From Pascua guehoae (lineage: Eukaryota; Basidiomycota; Tremellomycetes; Trichosporonales; Trichosporonaceae): a stretch of DNA of 64,000 nt. Below the pieces are notes generated by a model. It had not been told where the DNA came from. It searched no databases and saw nothing but the letters and a program-made list of their open reading frames with translations. Location: assembly GCA_001600415.1 (NCBI GenBank), contig BCJX01000015.1, positions 561,382 to 625,381 of the forward strand. Direction: 5' to 3'. Shown here piece by piece: positions 1 through 11,741 of the stretch (its first letter is position 1; every line of letters starts with the position of its first letter). The position numbers and the translations under genes were made by a program.

Positions 1-2273
1 CTATGACAAAACGAAATAACAGGTGTACGACAGCGAGGAGGGCACGCTCGAGTACGATGCGCGACGAAGCGGCTTGAGAAGAGAGACCGGTGGAGAAGAG
101 ACCATTGAAGGTCGACCACAAGCACATTCGCCGAGCACGCGCTGACGTACAGCCTGTGGGCGCAGAGTCGACTGCTCGACTTGGTTGAGCGCAGCTTTGT
201 AGGAGCAGCAGCGACGTGGAACGAAGCTCTCCGCGTCGCAGGAGTTGCGGCTCTGTTCGGAGTGGCCCAGCTGGTGCACATGACCATATCCGACATCACG
301 CTCAAGTATCTCCAGGTGAGTACAGCCTGTGGTGCCCGTCACCAGTCACTCACAAGCCAGCACTATCTCGCGTACCGTGTCGAAAAGGACTACATGTCTG
401 CGCAGCTCGCCCTCACGCTGCAGGACATGAACAATCCGCTGCACATGGCAGTGGTGCATGAGGCAGCTGTGTTTGCGGGGTTTCGGACTCTGGAGGGTAT
501 CCAGCTGTCACCGACCGGGCCTTGGCACTGGGTCAACACTCTAAGCCGCGTGCTGGGCGACTCGATCCAGATGGGCATCGAGGCATACACGCTGTACAGC
601 CTGCTGGCGAGTGCGGGAATCACGAGTCTGGACAAGCGCATGACGGTCGGAAATGCAACACTCATCGGCCTATCGCTCGCCCCGGCCGTCATGAAGCTTT
701 GCTATCCGATACTGCGTGCGTGGGACGACGACCCGATACCTGCTTTGATGGAGGAGAGGATTGTCATGCGTGAAGAAATGGTCCTCCGCCAGTTTACAGA
801 GAATGAAAATAAACAGGAGCTGGTCCTCTTTGGCCTCCGTGGATGGATCCTCGGACGATGGGATACGCTGAGGCGCAGAAGGATTGAGCTCGACTGCTCC
901 TTGTGGAGTGCCCCATCCTACATGGACATTACACTCGAGGTCTTCGAACAGGTTATCAATAATGGGTTCTATGTTCGTCCCCGTGTTGGAGACGCAAACT
1001 AACAACCACAGGTCCTCCTCGCCGTCAAGGCGATTCCGACGACTCTAACCCTTGGTGCCATCAACACGCACAGGGGCACGATCGAATCGCTACTGAACAA
1101 TATCACCCGGTGGAAATGGCAAGCCGAGGGCGCGTTCCAGCTCCCATTCAACCTGGCCGCATATTTCAGCATGCTCGACGGGCCCGAGCAACGAGACCCA
1201 GGACTCGACTACGAGCAGCACCGCGTCGCTGGGGGCATGTCCATCGAGGTCTGCGATCTTGGCTACGTGTACCCGGGAGCAGACAAACCCGCTCTTGAGG
1301 GTGTCAACCTCGTGATCCAGCCCGGCGAATGCCTGGCCATTGTCGGATTCAATGGCGGGGGCAAGACTACACTCGTCAAGACGTTGCTCGGGCTGAACAA
1401 CCACTGCGGGACACTGCTCGTCAACGGCCGACCAATCGAGGACTATGACCCCGACACGCTCCACAAGCGCATGTCGTGCCTCTTCCAAGACTACTCGAGG
1501 TACAACTTGTCGCTCCGGATGAATGTCGGCATTGGTGAAGTGAGCCGCATGGACGACGATGCGGCGATTGACCACGCCCTCGAGCGTGGCGGCGCACTGG
1601 AGATACGCCGCAAACTGGGTAGCTTGGATGCCCGTCTTGACCCCGGGGGTGGCGCCCGGAATGAGAACGAGATGGCAGAGATGCGCAATGACGAGGAGAC
1701 CCCGAGTGATGGCGATGCCCAGGAGATCGAGGCGGCGATCGAGCTCGATGAGCAGGCCGTCGCGACATCCGACCCGGAAAAGTCGGATACCTCGGCTCCC
1801 ACTCCCTCCACCAACACAACCTCGGGTTCGAAATCACCCTCACCAGAAGCCGACGACACCTGGGTCGACGCGCAGTACGGCCTCTCAGGGGGCCAGTGGC
1901 AGCGCGTCGGCCTCGCGCGCGCCTTTATGCGCGCCGACTCGGCCGACCTCGTCGTCTTTGACGAGCCGTCGGCGTCGCTCGACCCCCGCGCCGAGGCAGA
2001 GCTGTTTGACCGCATCCACGCCCTGTCGATGCGCGACGGGCAGCGTGCCACGACGACCATTTTCATCTCGCACCGGTTTAGCACCGTGCGGCGCGCGGAT
2101 AAGATTGCATTTGTCGCAGACGGTGTAAGTGGCCTTGATTAACTGTCAGACTTGACCGGGCTGACAGGGCACAGAAAATCATCGAGTACGGGACACACGC
2201 AGAGCTCATGGCGCGCAAGGGCAAGTATGAAGAGCTGTTTACACTGCAGCGGAGCGGGTATGGCGACGACTGA
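1..2273 (+). CDS. ABC exporter half-transporter, 5' truncated by the window edge
   Basis: The reading frame runs from about 111, with hydrophobic membrane stretches around 235-310 and 590-700, into an ATP-binding domain. Visible motifs are Walker A GFNGGGKTTLVKT (about 1345-1385), the signature LSGGQWQRVGLARAF (about 1885-1925), Walker B DLVVFDEPSASLD (about 1945-1985) and a switch histidine in IFISHRFSTVRRADK. Likely introns are 316-360, one ending at 1011 (donor at 952 or 973) and 2125-2174; the last exon then reads KIIEYGTHAELMARKGKYEE and stops at 2273. The FQDYSRYNLSLRMNVGIG stretch and the GGQWQRVGLARAF signature resemble actinobacterial antibiotic-type exporters, known also from fungi. 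It should couple ATP hydrolysis to export of an unknown substrate. Odd feature: about 85 residues of acidic, Ser/Thr/Pro-rich sequence (about 1640-1875) are inserted just before the signature. Bases 1-110 look like intron plus the end of an exon and were not resolved. Confidence 0.85.
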
Positions 2274-2319
2274 GGGGCGTGTGTAGTTTTGGCGACGACT
2301 TAGGGGCGTGTGTAGTTTT
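2262..2319. repeat. 29-bp tandem duplication across the ABC gene stop codon
   Basis: Two copies lie head to tail at 2262-2290 and 2291-2319. They differ at one base, where the TGA stop of the first copy becomes TTA in the second. The first copy holds the last codons and stop of the ABC gene; the second is entirely 3' UTR. Confidence 0.9.
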
Positions 2320-3014
2320 GAGAGCGAGACAAGCGTGGAGCTCGTAGAATGGCTAGATGAACCGACGCTACAGTGCGGTACAGTACAGCTTCGCGGTCGT
2401 GCACACTGGCACCTGAACTATTTGACAGTGCCAGTCTTTGGGAATGGGAATACCCTTTTCTGGCGACATGTTACCACCTAAAAGGCACGCCTGCACTTGC
2501 GTGGCATAGTAGAGGCAGAAACGAGTGACAGGTAAATGTTGCCGTGCACTGTGCTGTGTGTTGTGGCACTCGCTCGCTCATTCGTGGCGTCGATCGGTCG
2601 ATCGGTCGGTCCCTTGCTCGACCTTGGACCAACCTTGGCATTGTACTTTTCTTCACGCAAGCTTGTTGTCCTCATTTATTTCTACAACACTTTGAACAAT
2701 TCGCAATCTTCCACCGGGATTGCCCGGCGGCCACCACCTGAGATCATTGTTCAAGACGCGTTACCATAGTCACGCAATCTCTGAATTTGCCCTCAAGGTA
2801 TGCATCTGCGAGCATCGGGACACTACTCTGAGGGCATCCTAGTTCTTCTCGAGTTACTTGAATTCTACTTCTTGGCATATTTCAATTATAGTTCTTTAGT
2901 CGCTCCGATGCTTTGTTGGTCGTTGGGAGTTACTTTGTATACAAGAGGCTTGCCGAGCCACCAAGGGGGGCGGGATGGACCCAGGGGCATGTACAACCGA
3001 AAAACTAGACTAGA
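2320..3014. other. intergenic, between convergent genes
   Basis: About 0.7 kb separates the ABC gene stop from the stop of the pepsin-like gene on the other strand. It is less GC-rich than the flanking genes, has a short repeat of tcgatcggtcggt type near 2590-2610, and holds only short open frames with no recognisable product. Presumably it contains both 3' UTRs. Confidence 0.6.
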
Positions 3015-4828
3015 CTAGAGAAGCGAGGATCCCGTCAGAATGGCGAGGAGCACGGCGGCGAAGGTCGCGGCGGGACCGGTCGTGAGGCCCGTGGCGGTGC
3101 TGGCCTTGTCCTTGCTCTTGTCGTCGGCGGCGGTGGGGGCGGCGGTGGACGCGACAAGGGGCGCCCCCGTGGCGTCGGGGTCATAGGTGCAATTCGTAAA
3201 GTCGGTGAGATTGCCGTTCTGGGGCTTTGCGCCATAGGTGGCGAACAGGCAGTCGCTGTCAACTACGGGGAGTCCGGGGGCGACCTTGGCGAAGCCGAGC
3301 TGGGGCTTGTCGCCGTACCTGAAGGCCATGTAAATGTTCGAGAGCATCGTGGGTGAGAGGTAGAACCTGAAAGGTGAGAAAGTGTTGATATTTTCGCAGT
3401 CATTGCAGTCACAGGACGTACTCGTTGTACTTGGCGTCGCTTTCCGGGAGGTCATTCGTGTAGTTGGACGACCCGACCACACCCATGCAAGTACTGATCG
3501 TCTGGTTGGTGTCGTTGTCCAAAAAGGTCATGGGGCTGACCCAGTCTTCGGCACTGGCGGTAACGTCAATGCCGCCAAAGGTAAAGGTCAGGTCCATGGT
3601 CGTGTTGCAGGGGACCTCGTAGATCGAAAGCATCGGACCGGTGCAATTCCCAGGAACGCCAGCGCACGAGTCCTCTTGACGCAGCTGGGCGCCTGGAACC
3701 TTTGCGTAGAGTGCCTCAACGGCAGACTGAGGCAGGGTCGTGAGGGGGCCGCCCATGCCAAAGAACGGGATCATGTTCAACTTTGTGCCATCGGTGAACT
3801 TTGGCTGGATCGTTTCGTCCCCAATCTTGATGGCATCGAGCGGTGCCGACCAGAATGACGTGTTGACAGCGTCAAAGTAGGCAATCTCGCCCGTGTACAG
3901 GCTCTTGTTAACCCCGCTGTATGAGGTTAGCACCACCTTGGAAATGAAAAACCTTGTAGACCACCCACCCCAGCGTCAGCTCGCCCATCGGGAATGAGCT
4001 CATGACGCTTTTGAGATCGTCAAAAGCGTACTCGCCCTTGTTGGCCGACATTTGGCCGAGGTAGAGGCCGCTGACGGGCTCTTCCCACTTTGAAGACAAC
4101 GTCTCCAGCAGTGACTTGGTCCCCGTCTCCCCCGAGGGACCCATGCCAAGGGAACCACCCAGGTAAAAATACCCCCAGGCACCCAGGTTGTTATAGTCGG
4201 CCGCTATGGTGTGTATCAGCATTTTGTCCTGCCTGATCTTTGCATACGTACTGAATGTCATCTGCGTGGTGCTCTGGCCGCCGATCACAATGGTCTCGTT
4301 GGCAACGTAGCTACGGATTCCAGTGAGCGTGCGATCCGTCGAGAAAGTAGATGACTGATTCGAGTAGTAAAAGGGTGGTGCCACCATTCCTTGACCGACG
4401 GCCACTTCATCCCCGATAACGTGGTCGAAAATGGCGAGGCTGGGCGTCCAGCTGTTCAGAGCCACCGCAATGGTCTGGGGCGGCGTCCTTGTCCTTGTTC
4501 AGCATGCTGAATGATAATAGTGAATGGCCAACACGTACCCGACAGAGATACTGACGCGCGGAACTTGGATTACGGGGTCCATAAACACGCTGAGAATGAG
4601 CGACCTCAGGCGAGATTGTCACGCTCCTCCTCACACAACAGAAGACATTGAATCACGCTTGACATTATTGTGGTGCGGAGCGATGCGTCCGAGTCCGGCA
4701 AACCGCTGGTCAAGCTGCCCAGCAGCAAGAGGGAACGCCGCCATCGCAGAAAGGAGTGTGAGTCCGGAGACGAGCATATCGAGCCGCGTTGGAGCGATGG
4801 TGTTAAGAGGCAAAGTGCGCCGTTTCAT
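3015..4828 (-). CDS. pepsin-like (A1 fold) GPI-type protein lacking both catalytic aspartates
   Basis: Proposed exons are 4635-4828, 4539-4589, 3953-4487, 3413-3903 and 3015-3366, giving 540 residues. A hydrophobic signal segment lies near residues 17-37 (MLVSGLTLLSAMAAFPLAAG) and a hydrophobic tail (AATFAAVLLAILTGSSLL) ends the protein, so it is probably secreted and GPI-anchored. The A1 fold is visible: VSISVGTPPQTIAVAL, then YTGEIAYFDAV and FWSAPLDAIKIG, as at the start of the second lobe of pepsins. Where the first DTGS should follow VAL the sequence reads NSWTPSLAIF; where the second DTGT should be it reads FFGMGGPLTTLP. Both catalytic Asp are therefore replaced (Asn and Gly). There are many N-glycosylation sequons. 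All five exons are open with good splice sites, so this looks like an expressed pseudoenzyme rather than a decayed gene. A true pepsin-family protease starts at 63079. Confidence 0.85.
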
Positions 4829-7800
4829 AGCCCTATTTGTATACGCCTCTGTACAGTACTCTTTGACCCTCTCGAAGCAAGAAAGGAATGATCAAAGGAA
4901 GGAAGGAACGAACGAACGAACGCTTGGCGGTTTCAAGTCTTGGGCCCATGGCTCGTGCACAATCTTGTAGCCAAAGCCATTTGGCAATTGGCTCATTCCT
5001 CTGTACCGGCTGTGCCCATCATTCCCACCCAGCGTGGGCATGTCGAATCACATTCACATGTATCGCATGCGTCCCATGTAAAAGTAAAGTGGAGCTGGCC
5101 AAGCTGTCCAAGCTCGAGGATGCATCGGCCGAGCGTGTGGCGCCAAGCGCGCCATGGGCGTGTTATGGCTGCTCTGTGTGGGGACCAAGACGAGCCGCGC
5201 GGCTAGGACGCTGCAAACGTCATCATCTCTGCATCTCCTCGTCGGCGATCAGTGTTCGTGTCGTGTCGTGTCCAATCTGTATGCACATACAGTGGCCGTC
5301 GTAACGGTAGCACGCGCACCAACGCCACGATTGAAAAAGTACACCTATCCAATGGGCCGGCCAGAGGCCCGTCCAATGTGACAAACCACCGTGCATCACA
5401 TCAAAGTACAAATGGTGCACGGTGGCCAGATTGGTGTGCAGCTTCCTCTATCTCTACCATGAGTGAGGTAAACGTACTCTCTTTTAAAGCTCTCTTCGAG
5501 CTGCGTGCAATGGTGGTTAGAGCTTGTGGATTGTTTCAGTGGTTGTTGAATAATCGTGTCTCAAAGTTCGACGGTCGGGGAAATGAGTACCGGAGGGTGG
5601 TGCAGGTTTCCCCAAGTTACCCTCGTCCAAGTCGACGGCATTCGACGGCATCGAGGGATTATACTAAGACGCCCACTGTACGCACCAATCTCGCTGCAAC
5701 ATGACAGTGGGGTTGCTGCCCCATGCCCGGCCCCTGGCTTCTAGGACCCCTGGCTCGCAGGACCCCACATGAGAACGACGGTGCGGCCCCAGCACAAGCG
5801 GAACGGGTCAATAACATACAGAGTACTGTACCGGTATGTGTTTCAGGCCCGCCGCAATGGTGTCGGCGCCGCAGTCAGGCGCCTGGGTTGTTCAAACTGG
5901 TCGGCCGAGGTCTGCAAGAACATCAGAGTTACCGAGGGTGTCAAAAGGGACCGTGAGGAGCGCAGGGTGAGATTTGTCATGTACGCACATCTCGTATCAG
6001 CTCAAAGCTGCATCCCCACGCATCTCTGCGCCCCTCACAGCCCTTTTTGACACGCTCTGTAAGTAGTCTATGTCAGTAATACTTAACGTGGACGCCATCT
6101 GTTGGGGCAAAACCTACCCCAGAGCTTGATCACAGCTCCAAGGAACAGAATGCAATGGGCAGACATTGTTGGTTGGTTCCAGACTGATATGGGCGGTGCC
6201 TTCATGCGGCCTTCGACAACCGTGCGCGATATGGGGTAGCAACGCGAAGCGCGCTGTGCACGAAGCTCTGGTTGCGGCTGCGGATGAGTTGCATGCAGCT
6301 TCGGGGAAAAATCGGGTCAGAGACTCGCGTCACGTCGCCAAGGCAAGTCAATGTACCAATCATTGACATGCGGCATGCAGCCTCCGTCAAAAAGGTCCGT
6401 CAAAAGGCACAGGAAGGCCGCGGCATGCAGATGTTGATAGCGCAGCAGCCAGTCCAACTGGATGTCGGTGTTCTTGTCGCCCTGCGCCATGTGACTGACC
6501 TTTTCGAGCAGGCGTGTGCAATGACAAGACGGATGGTCGTGTTCTTGTCTGCCCACTCTTGTCATGCTCTGAAAGCCAAATGACCGGCGTTTGCTCTACA
6601 AGGCTGTGCTCAAGGTAAGACTGATGGGCCTGTGCGGGTTGGCCATGCTGGAGTGGTGTTACCTCTTTGGGCCGCCCGTTTGACTTTTACTCCAAGGCAC
6701 CTGCGTGCAACCTTCCATTCCACCCGACAACACTAGGCGGTGCAACATACTTATCCTTTTCCTGGAGGCACTGTGACCAGGACCTTTTATTTGGCGCTAA
6801 GTGATGAGCTTACACAAAGTGTGGCGGTGCTCGTTACCTTGTTACCCTGTTACCCTTTGTGAGCGACGAGTGTGGAGAAACAACACGGCTTCCAACACGA
6901 TTCACACAGAACAAAACATTCGACATGTTGTTGTGGAGAGCAACTCAACTCAACTCTATCAAACAGCAATTGCCGGCTGATGGGCCTCCCACCGTTGGGT
7001 CGAGGTCCAACCGGTGAGAACAGTTGTGGTCTTAGTTGGTGGCACGCCTCCGGGACTGTTTGGGTGAACTCGAGGGGCAGCTGGCAGCCCGAGACAGGCC
7101 ATGCTCGGATAGGCAGTCCTTAGACCTCAAGACTCCACGTATGCCACGGTACCCGCAGAGCGGAAGCATGCGGGACTCACTCCATCACATGATTGCTGGT
7201 GAATGGATAGTTGTAGAGCACTGACCCCAGTAACGCGTCCCGGCGAGGAAAGCTCCGTTGGAGCCCCCATTCCTGACACATGCGTCTGTTGCTCCAGCAC
7301 CCCGGTCCCTCAACTTAGGTACAGTACGAGAGTGCGCAAGATCTACAACTACAGGCACACACAGGTACGTGGCTGTGTGAGTGGGGAAGTGTGAAGTGGG
7401 TGGGCACTGGTCCTCCGGGCCGGTCGGACCGTCAAGGCATTCCGTGCTGCCCCACCGAGCTCCCGACGGTTGCAGACAAGCGAGCGAGGACCTCTCGGAT
7501 TTCGGAGGACGACGAGAACACCGCTCTACTGAACGGTGACGAGCACAGCTTGCTTGTATCTCGTGAGCTCCACAAAAGCGGATGCATCCGCAGAGTCGCG
7601 GTTTATCCGCATCGCTTGTCGGTCCGAGGTCTATTGAGACTCTGGGCCTGACTCTGGACCTCGCCGCGTTCCCGTTCCAAATGCGGCCCATTGGCCATAT
7701 GGTCCTCTGTCTGCAGCCGCTATCGGGCTTGCGATAACGTTGTTGCATCCGGGCCCTGGGGAAACGGCATTGCCGGGATTCCAGTGCAGCATCCTCTTGG

Positions 7801-10124
7801 GCTTTGGAATGTCTTGATACGAGATACCCTAACGAGAAGGCAAAGGCAGTGCACATGTCTAGAGCGTCGCAACACCCGCTTCCCCTTTTTGAACTGGAGC
7901 TTTGGGCTGGGCAGCAAGCTGGTGTCCCGTCTCTTTGAGAGAAACTCAGGACGCACCAAGCTTTGTCAATTGAACGGATCGACAGACGGTAGAACCGATA
8001 TTCGTGCCTTTTTCACCGCCTTGAGGACATCAGGCTCCACAATGTCCGATACCGCGTAACAGGGCCGTTGTCATCGCGGGCATGTATCAGTCACGGCGCA
8101 CCTAACTACTCTATCGATGCGGCGCTCGTTCTCTTTGGGCGGTCTGGGCCGTATCTTTGCTTGTCAGCGCTGGATGTTTGGCTTTCCGTCGCTTTTGCCG
8201 AAACTCTGCCAGCCGTGGGCTTTCCGCCTAAACGTTGTTTGGGCATGCCCCGAAGTACAGTATCAAGGAGCCCCGATGCGTCGTCCTGAGAGGGTACGTG
8301 ACCGCCTTGGCATGCCTCATATATGTGGAGCCTCGGGCCGGGGCATCCGGGCCCGGTTGGGTGAAGACGAACCACTGCTCGGCGACTTGCCGCCTCTCAA
8401 GCAGACGAGGCCGAAACGATAACAATATTGATGCACGTACCCACTGACACGCACAGGAGGCGGCGCGTCAGCAAGGTCAGCTTCACCGCTCCACTCTTTA
8501 ACACTACCGCATGCATATTGGGTGATCGAAACCGTCACCTTGTTGGCTGGTGCGTCAATTGCAGGAATTTGGGCAGGGAGCGTCTGCAGCCGCCCAGAGC
8601 CGAAGGACACAAGAGAGGCAGGCACCTGCGACACGGCATGGACAAGACGTCGCTCGAGTTTAATACTGGTCTTGTGACCAGGACGTCACCATGGCCCCGT
8701 TGCTCGTGGCCCTGTCCTTTCGGAGTCTCCCACAATCAGTGTTCCTTCAAGCCTAATTTAGCTTTGCCTTCCGAAGGCGACCCCTGGAATGCATCCTGTC
8801 GGTTACAGCCTTTGCTGTGCACGTTGGACGTCTCCTGTGACAAGCTCGAGTCTGCGAAGCCGCGACTTGATCTACTGTACCAAGCTAGAGGCCCTGCAGG
8901 ATTCGGCACGTTTGCACCATACCCCACCACAACCATCCACACGACAGTACAGTGTACGAGGGAGGCGACGACGTTTGGCCTTGGAGACGAGCCTGGGATT
9001 GTCCACTCTGGATACCCCTTGTGCCCGAGCTGTTTCTGCTGCTTCTGCGCCGGTCGCAAGTCCTTTGGCAAACCACGTCTCGGATCTCGTGACACCCACA
9101 AGGCTCAGGGGCGGTACATTCAACGATACTGTGTACGTACGTTTGGTGCCAAACGTGCATAAGATGCGGCCTGACCCTTCTGTTTCCGGGCCGGAACAGC
9201 CGTTATCCCATACACAAGCCCGAGCATTGTTGCTTACATGCTCCCCATTATGGGTTCTCGCTACAACCCGCGATCGCCATGGTCCCTTATTCCTCTCTCC
9301 CTATGTAACCTCCCTCCGCCTCCCTGGGCTCCTTCACATCCTTCCCCTGTTGCCCCAATGCCCAAACGAGCACGCTTGCAGCACTTTGCCTGCACCCTGG
9401 TTTCAAACGCGTCCACTACTGTCTCCCTGATGCGTTTCTCCACATATGTACACGGTCATGGAGCGGACGATGCCGCCACTGTCCAGTTCCTAGCAGCTGT
9501 GCTAGGGACCAAACCTGTCATGGACTTGATATGACGCGGGCCGTAAAGTGACTCGGGGTTGACTCGCAGCTGACTCGCGGTATACTAAGCGTACAAGAGC
9601 GGCTACGCGCGGCACAACACGACCGAGGCCCCCTCTGGTTGCGCCGACTACTCCAAGGCGGGCACATTACCTGAACTTGAAGTTTGACCGAGCAATGGCC
9701 AAGACATGCAGTCGCCACATCGTGAGAGGAGAGGACAGAAAAGACAAAGGCAACAAGACGCGAGGAGGGCATAGGGGGAAGAGAGACAGAGAAAGACAAA
9801 GTGTGGAAGATTCGGGTCCGGGGGTCAACAAGCAACTCGGCCGCGCGCACCAAGCGAGGGTGAGGGGCAATCGCGGTGAGCGGCCATTATATTATCAGAG
9901 GCCGTCGACGATGGCTGACGACTCGTTTTCCACTTTGCATCCCACAACTTCTACTTAACTCCAACTCATCAATCTACACGCCACCGCGTATACTATGCGC
10001 AATGTCGTGTGCTCTCAGTCGTGCCCAGTACTCTACATACCACCCACACTCGCCTCTCTTTGCGCCGCGACTTTCGACGTCGCCCAGCCACATTTCCACT
10101 CGTCTCAGCATTTCCCCCGACCAC
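4829..10124. other. 5.3-kb gene-poor intergenic region
   Basis: This lies between two divergently transcribed genes, the pepsin-like gene on the minus strand and the first UBA/CPIC gene on the plus strand. Open frames up to 244 codons occur (for example 8428-9162 on the plus strand and 7185-7856 on the minus strand), but none shows a recognisable domain, plausible codon use or well-placed splice sites. A short AACG tetranucleotide run sits at about 4906-4921. The last 200 bases are pyrimidine-rich, as in a promoter and 5' UTR. Unannotated noncoding transcripts cannot be excluded. Confidence 0.5.
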
Positions 10125-11158
10125 ATGCGTGAGTTTCAGCCCCTTTGCATCACTTTGCGGTGCAATGTGCGGTGCATCGAACAATTTGCTGTGCTAGTTA
10201 CCAAAGTATCCACACAAGCATACTTGCAACTACCTACTCGTCGTATGACACACAGCTGAATGCTTGCTTATATACATGCTCACCTCCCCTAGCCAACGGC
10301 CACGAGGACGACGACTCTGCCCGCTCGACATGGTGGCGCCACCTTTTGTCTCAGCTGCACCCGGCCGTTGACCCCAATGCCATTGCCCAAGTGACCGCAC
10401 TGGGATTCAGTCCCGAGGTGGCCAAGAATGCCGTTTTGCGCACCCGCGGCGATGTGGCAGCCGCAATCGACCTTGCACTTCACGAAACACACACGCAGCG
10501 TGGGAGCCCGCTCCCGGACTGCCCGATCTGTGCGCGCCAGCGTGCAGTCCACTCGTCTCTTTCTGTCCAACGCTCTCGCCGCCGCAGGCGCACGACTGAC
10601 GACGATGACGAAGACGACCCGCGCCAGCGCGATGAGCGCGACATGCCCAAGCGGCAGAGGAGCGACCCCTACCCGCTCACGCCCGTGACGGCCGCGGAAG
10701 CCCAGGCTGCTGCTGCTACAATCGTGGCGGCAAGCGCTGTTAGTACTCGCCCGGGCTCCAGTGGTATCACGAGCGCCGCCCCGAGCTCGAGCAATGCGAG
10801 CGTCCCGTCGACCACGTTCAGTACCCCCATTATCACCACACCCGTCATCCCAATGTCGCTCGTCATGGGCGGCTGGGGAGGCGCTGCCGGTGGTCCGCAG
10901 TGGGGCGGTCAAGACTTTACTGGAGCCGGCCCATCTGCTGGCTTTGGAGGCTTTGGCGGCTTTGGTGGAGACTACGGCTCGACAACGACGGGCATTCAGC
11001 CCGAGCCTCCTGCCATGGTCGGGACTTCACCCATGACTCTGCCTTCCCACGGCTCTGACACTGCCCCCGGTGCCAGTGGTGCCATGACCGACTCTGGACA
11101 GAGTGGCAGCGCTGGCACACTTCACGACGACCTGTTCCACCCCAACAACAACGCCTGA
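10125..11158 (+). CDS. UBA-like / CPIC-motif protein (paralogue A)
   Basis: Exons are 10125-10128 (ATG plus one base) and 10293-11158, joined across a 164-bp intron (GTGAGT...CCCTAG), giving 289 residues that begin MPNGHEDDDSARSTWWRHLL. Residues about 24-58 form a UBA-like three-helix segment (AQVTALGFSPEVAKNAVL, then GDVAAAIDLALHE) with the typical LGF loop, which suggests ubiquitin binding. A single CPIC motif follows (about residue 71), then an arginine-rich stretch (RSRRRRRTTDDDDE) and a long Ser/Ala/Gly-rich tail with GGFGGFGG repeats. The start was chosen because the gene at 17025-17510 has an intron in the same place and phase, directly before the same Pro-Asn. The UBA assignment is by pattern only; one CxxC pair is too little for a full RING or zinc finger. 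I do not recognise the family, and the tail looks disordered. Confidence 0.7.
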
Positions 11159-11653
11159 TCCCCCTCGACCCACCCCGCTTCATTCACGAATTGTCGCGCC
11201 GATTTTCTTTTCCCCACTCGAACAATCGCCCCTTTGTTTCTATAGTCACGGACATCGATTCTCGCAGCAGTAGCAGTAGAACGAGCTCCACAACGGACAC
11301 TTGCAAATAGCAGTAGAGCCGTCGAAAACACACAGTTCACGAACGCAGTAGAACCAATATCGTATTCCATGTCCACAGTGGTAGCACTGTAGCAAGCCAT
11401 CAAAGCCACTTTCTGTAGTCGAGTGAAATGTATATTCTATGCCGTCCTTTACGACGTGTACAGTAGTGCCTGTCTCTATCCAGTTTCCTCGTCACCACCG
11501 ACGCTCACGACGATCGGCGTCGTTCAAAACACGCAACGGCCAGGAACCCAACTAAGCTCATGGCGGCCCAAAGTCGTTCCGACCGCCGACACCGCCTCGC
11601 GGCCTGGCGGGCACGCGTCGGCGGGCATGGCGAGCATTGTTCCTTTGCCTTTT

Positions 11654-11741
11654 GACGCGCACCGCTATTATGTTGACGCGCACCGCAATGATGTTAACAC
11701 GCGCACCGCAATTGCGTTAACACGCGCACCGCAATTGCGTC
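11654..11741. repeat. four-copy tandem repeat, 21-23 bp unit
   Basis: Units are 11654-11674, 11675-11695, 11696-11718 and 11719-11741, sharing the core ACGCGCACCGC. The last two copies also carry the palindrome GCAATTGC, and GTTAAC joins two units. No gene overlaps it. Confidence 0.85.

Noticed and set aside
8428..9162. 244-codon plus-strand frame in the left gene-poor zone
   Set aside because: No domain, scattered Cys/Pro/Arg composition, a competing long frame on the same strand, and no splice or promoter support.
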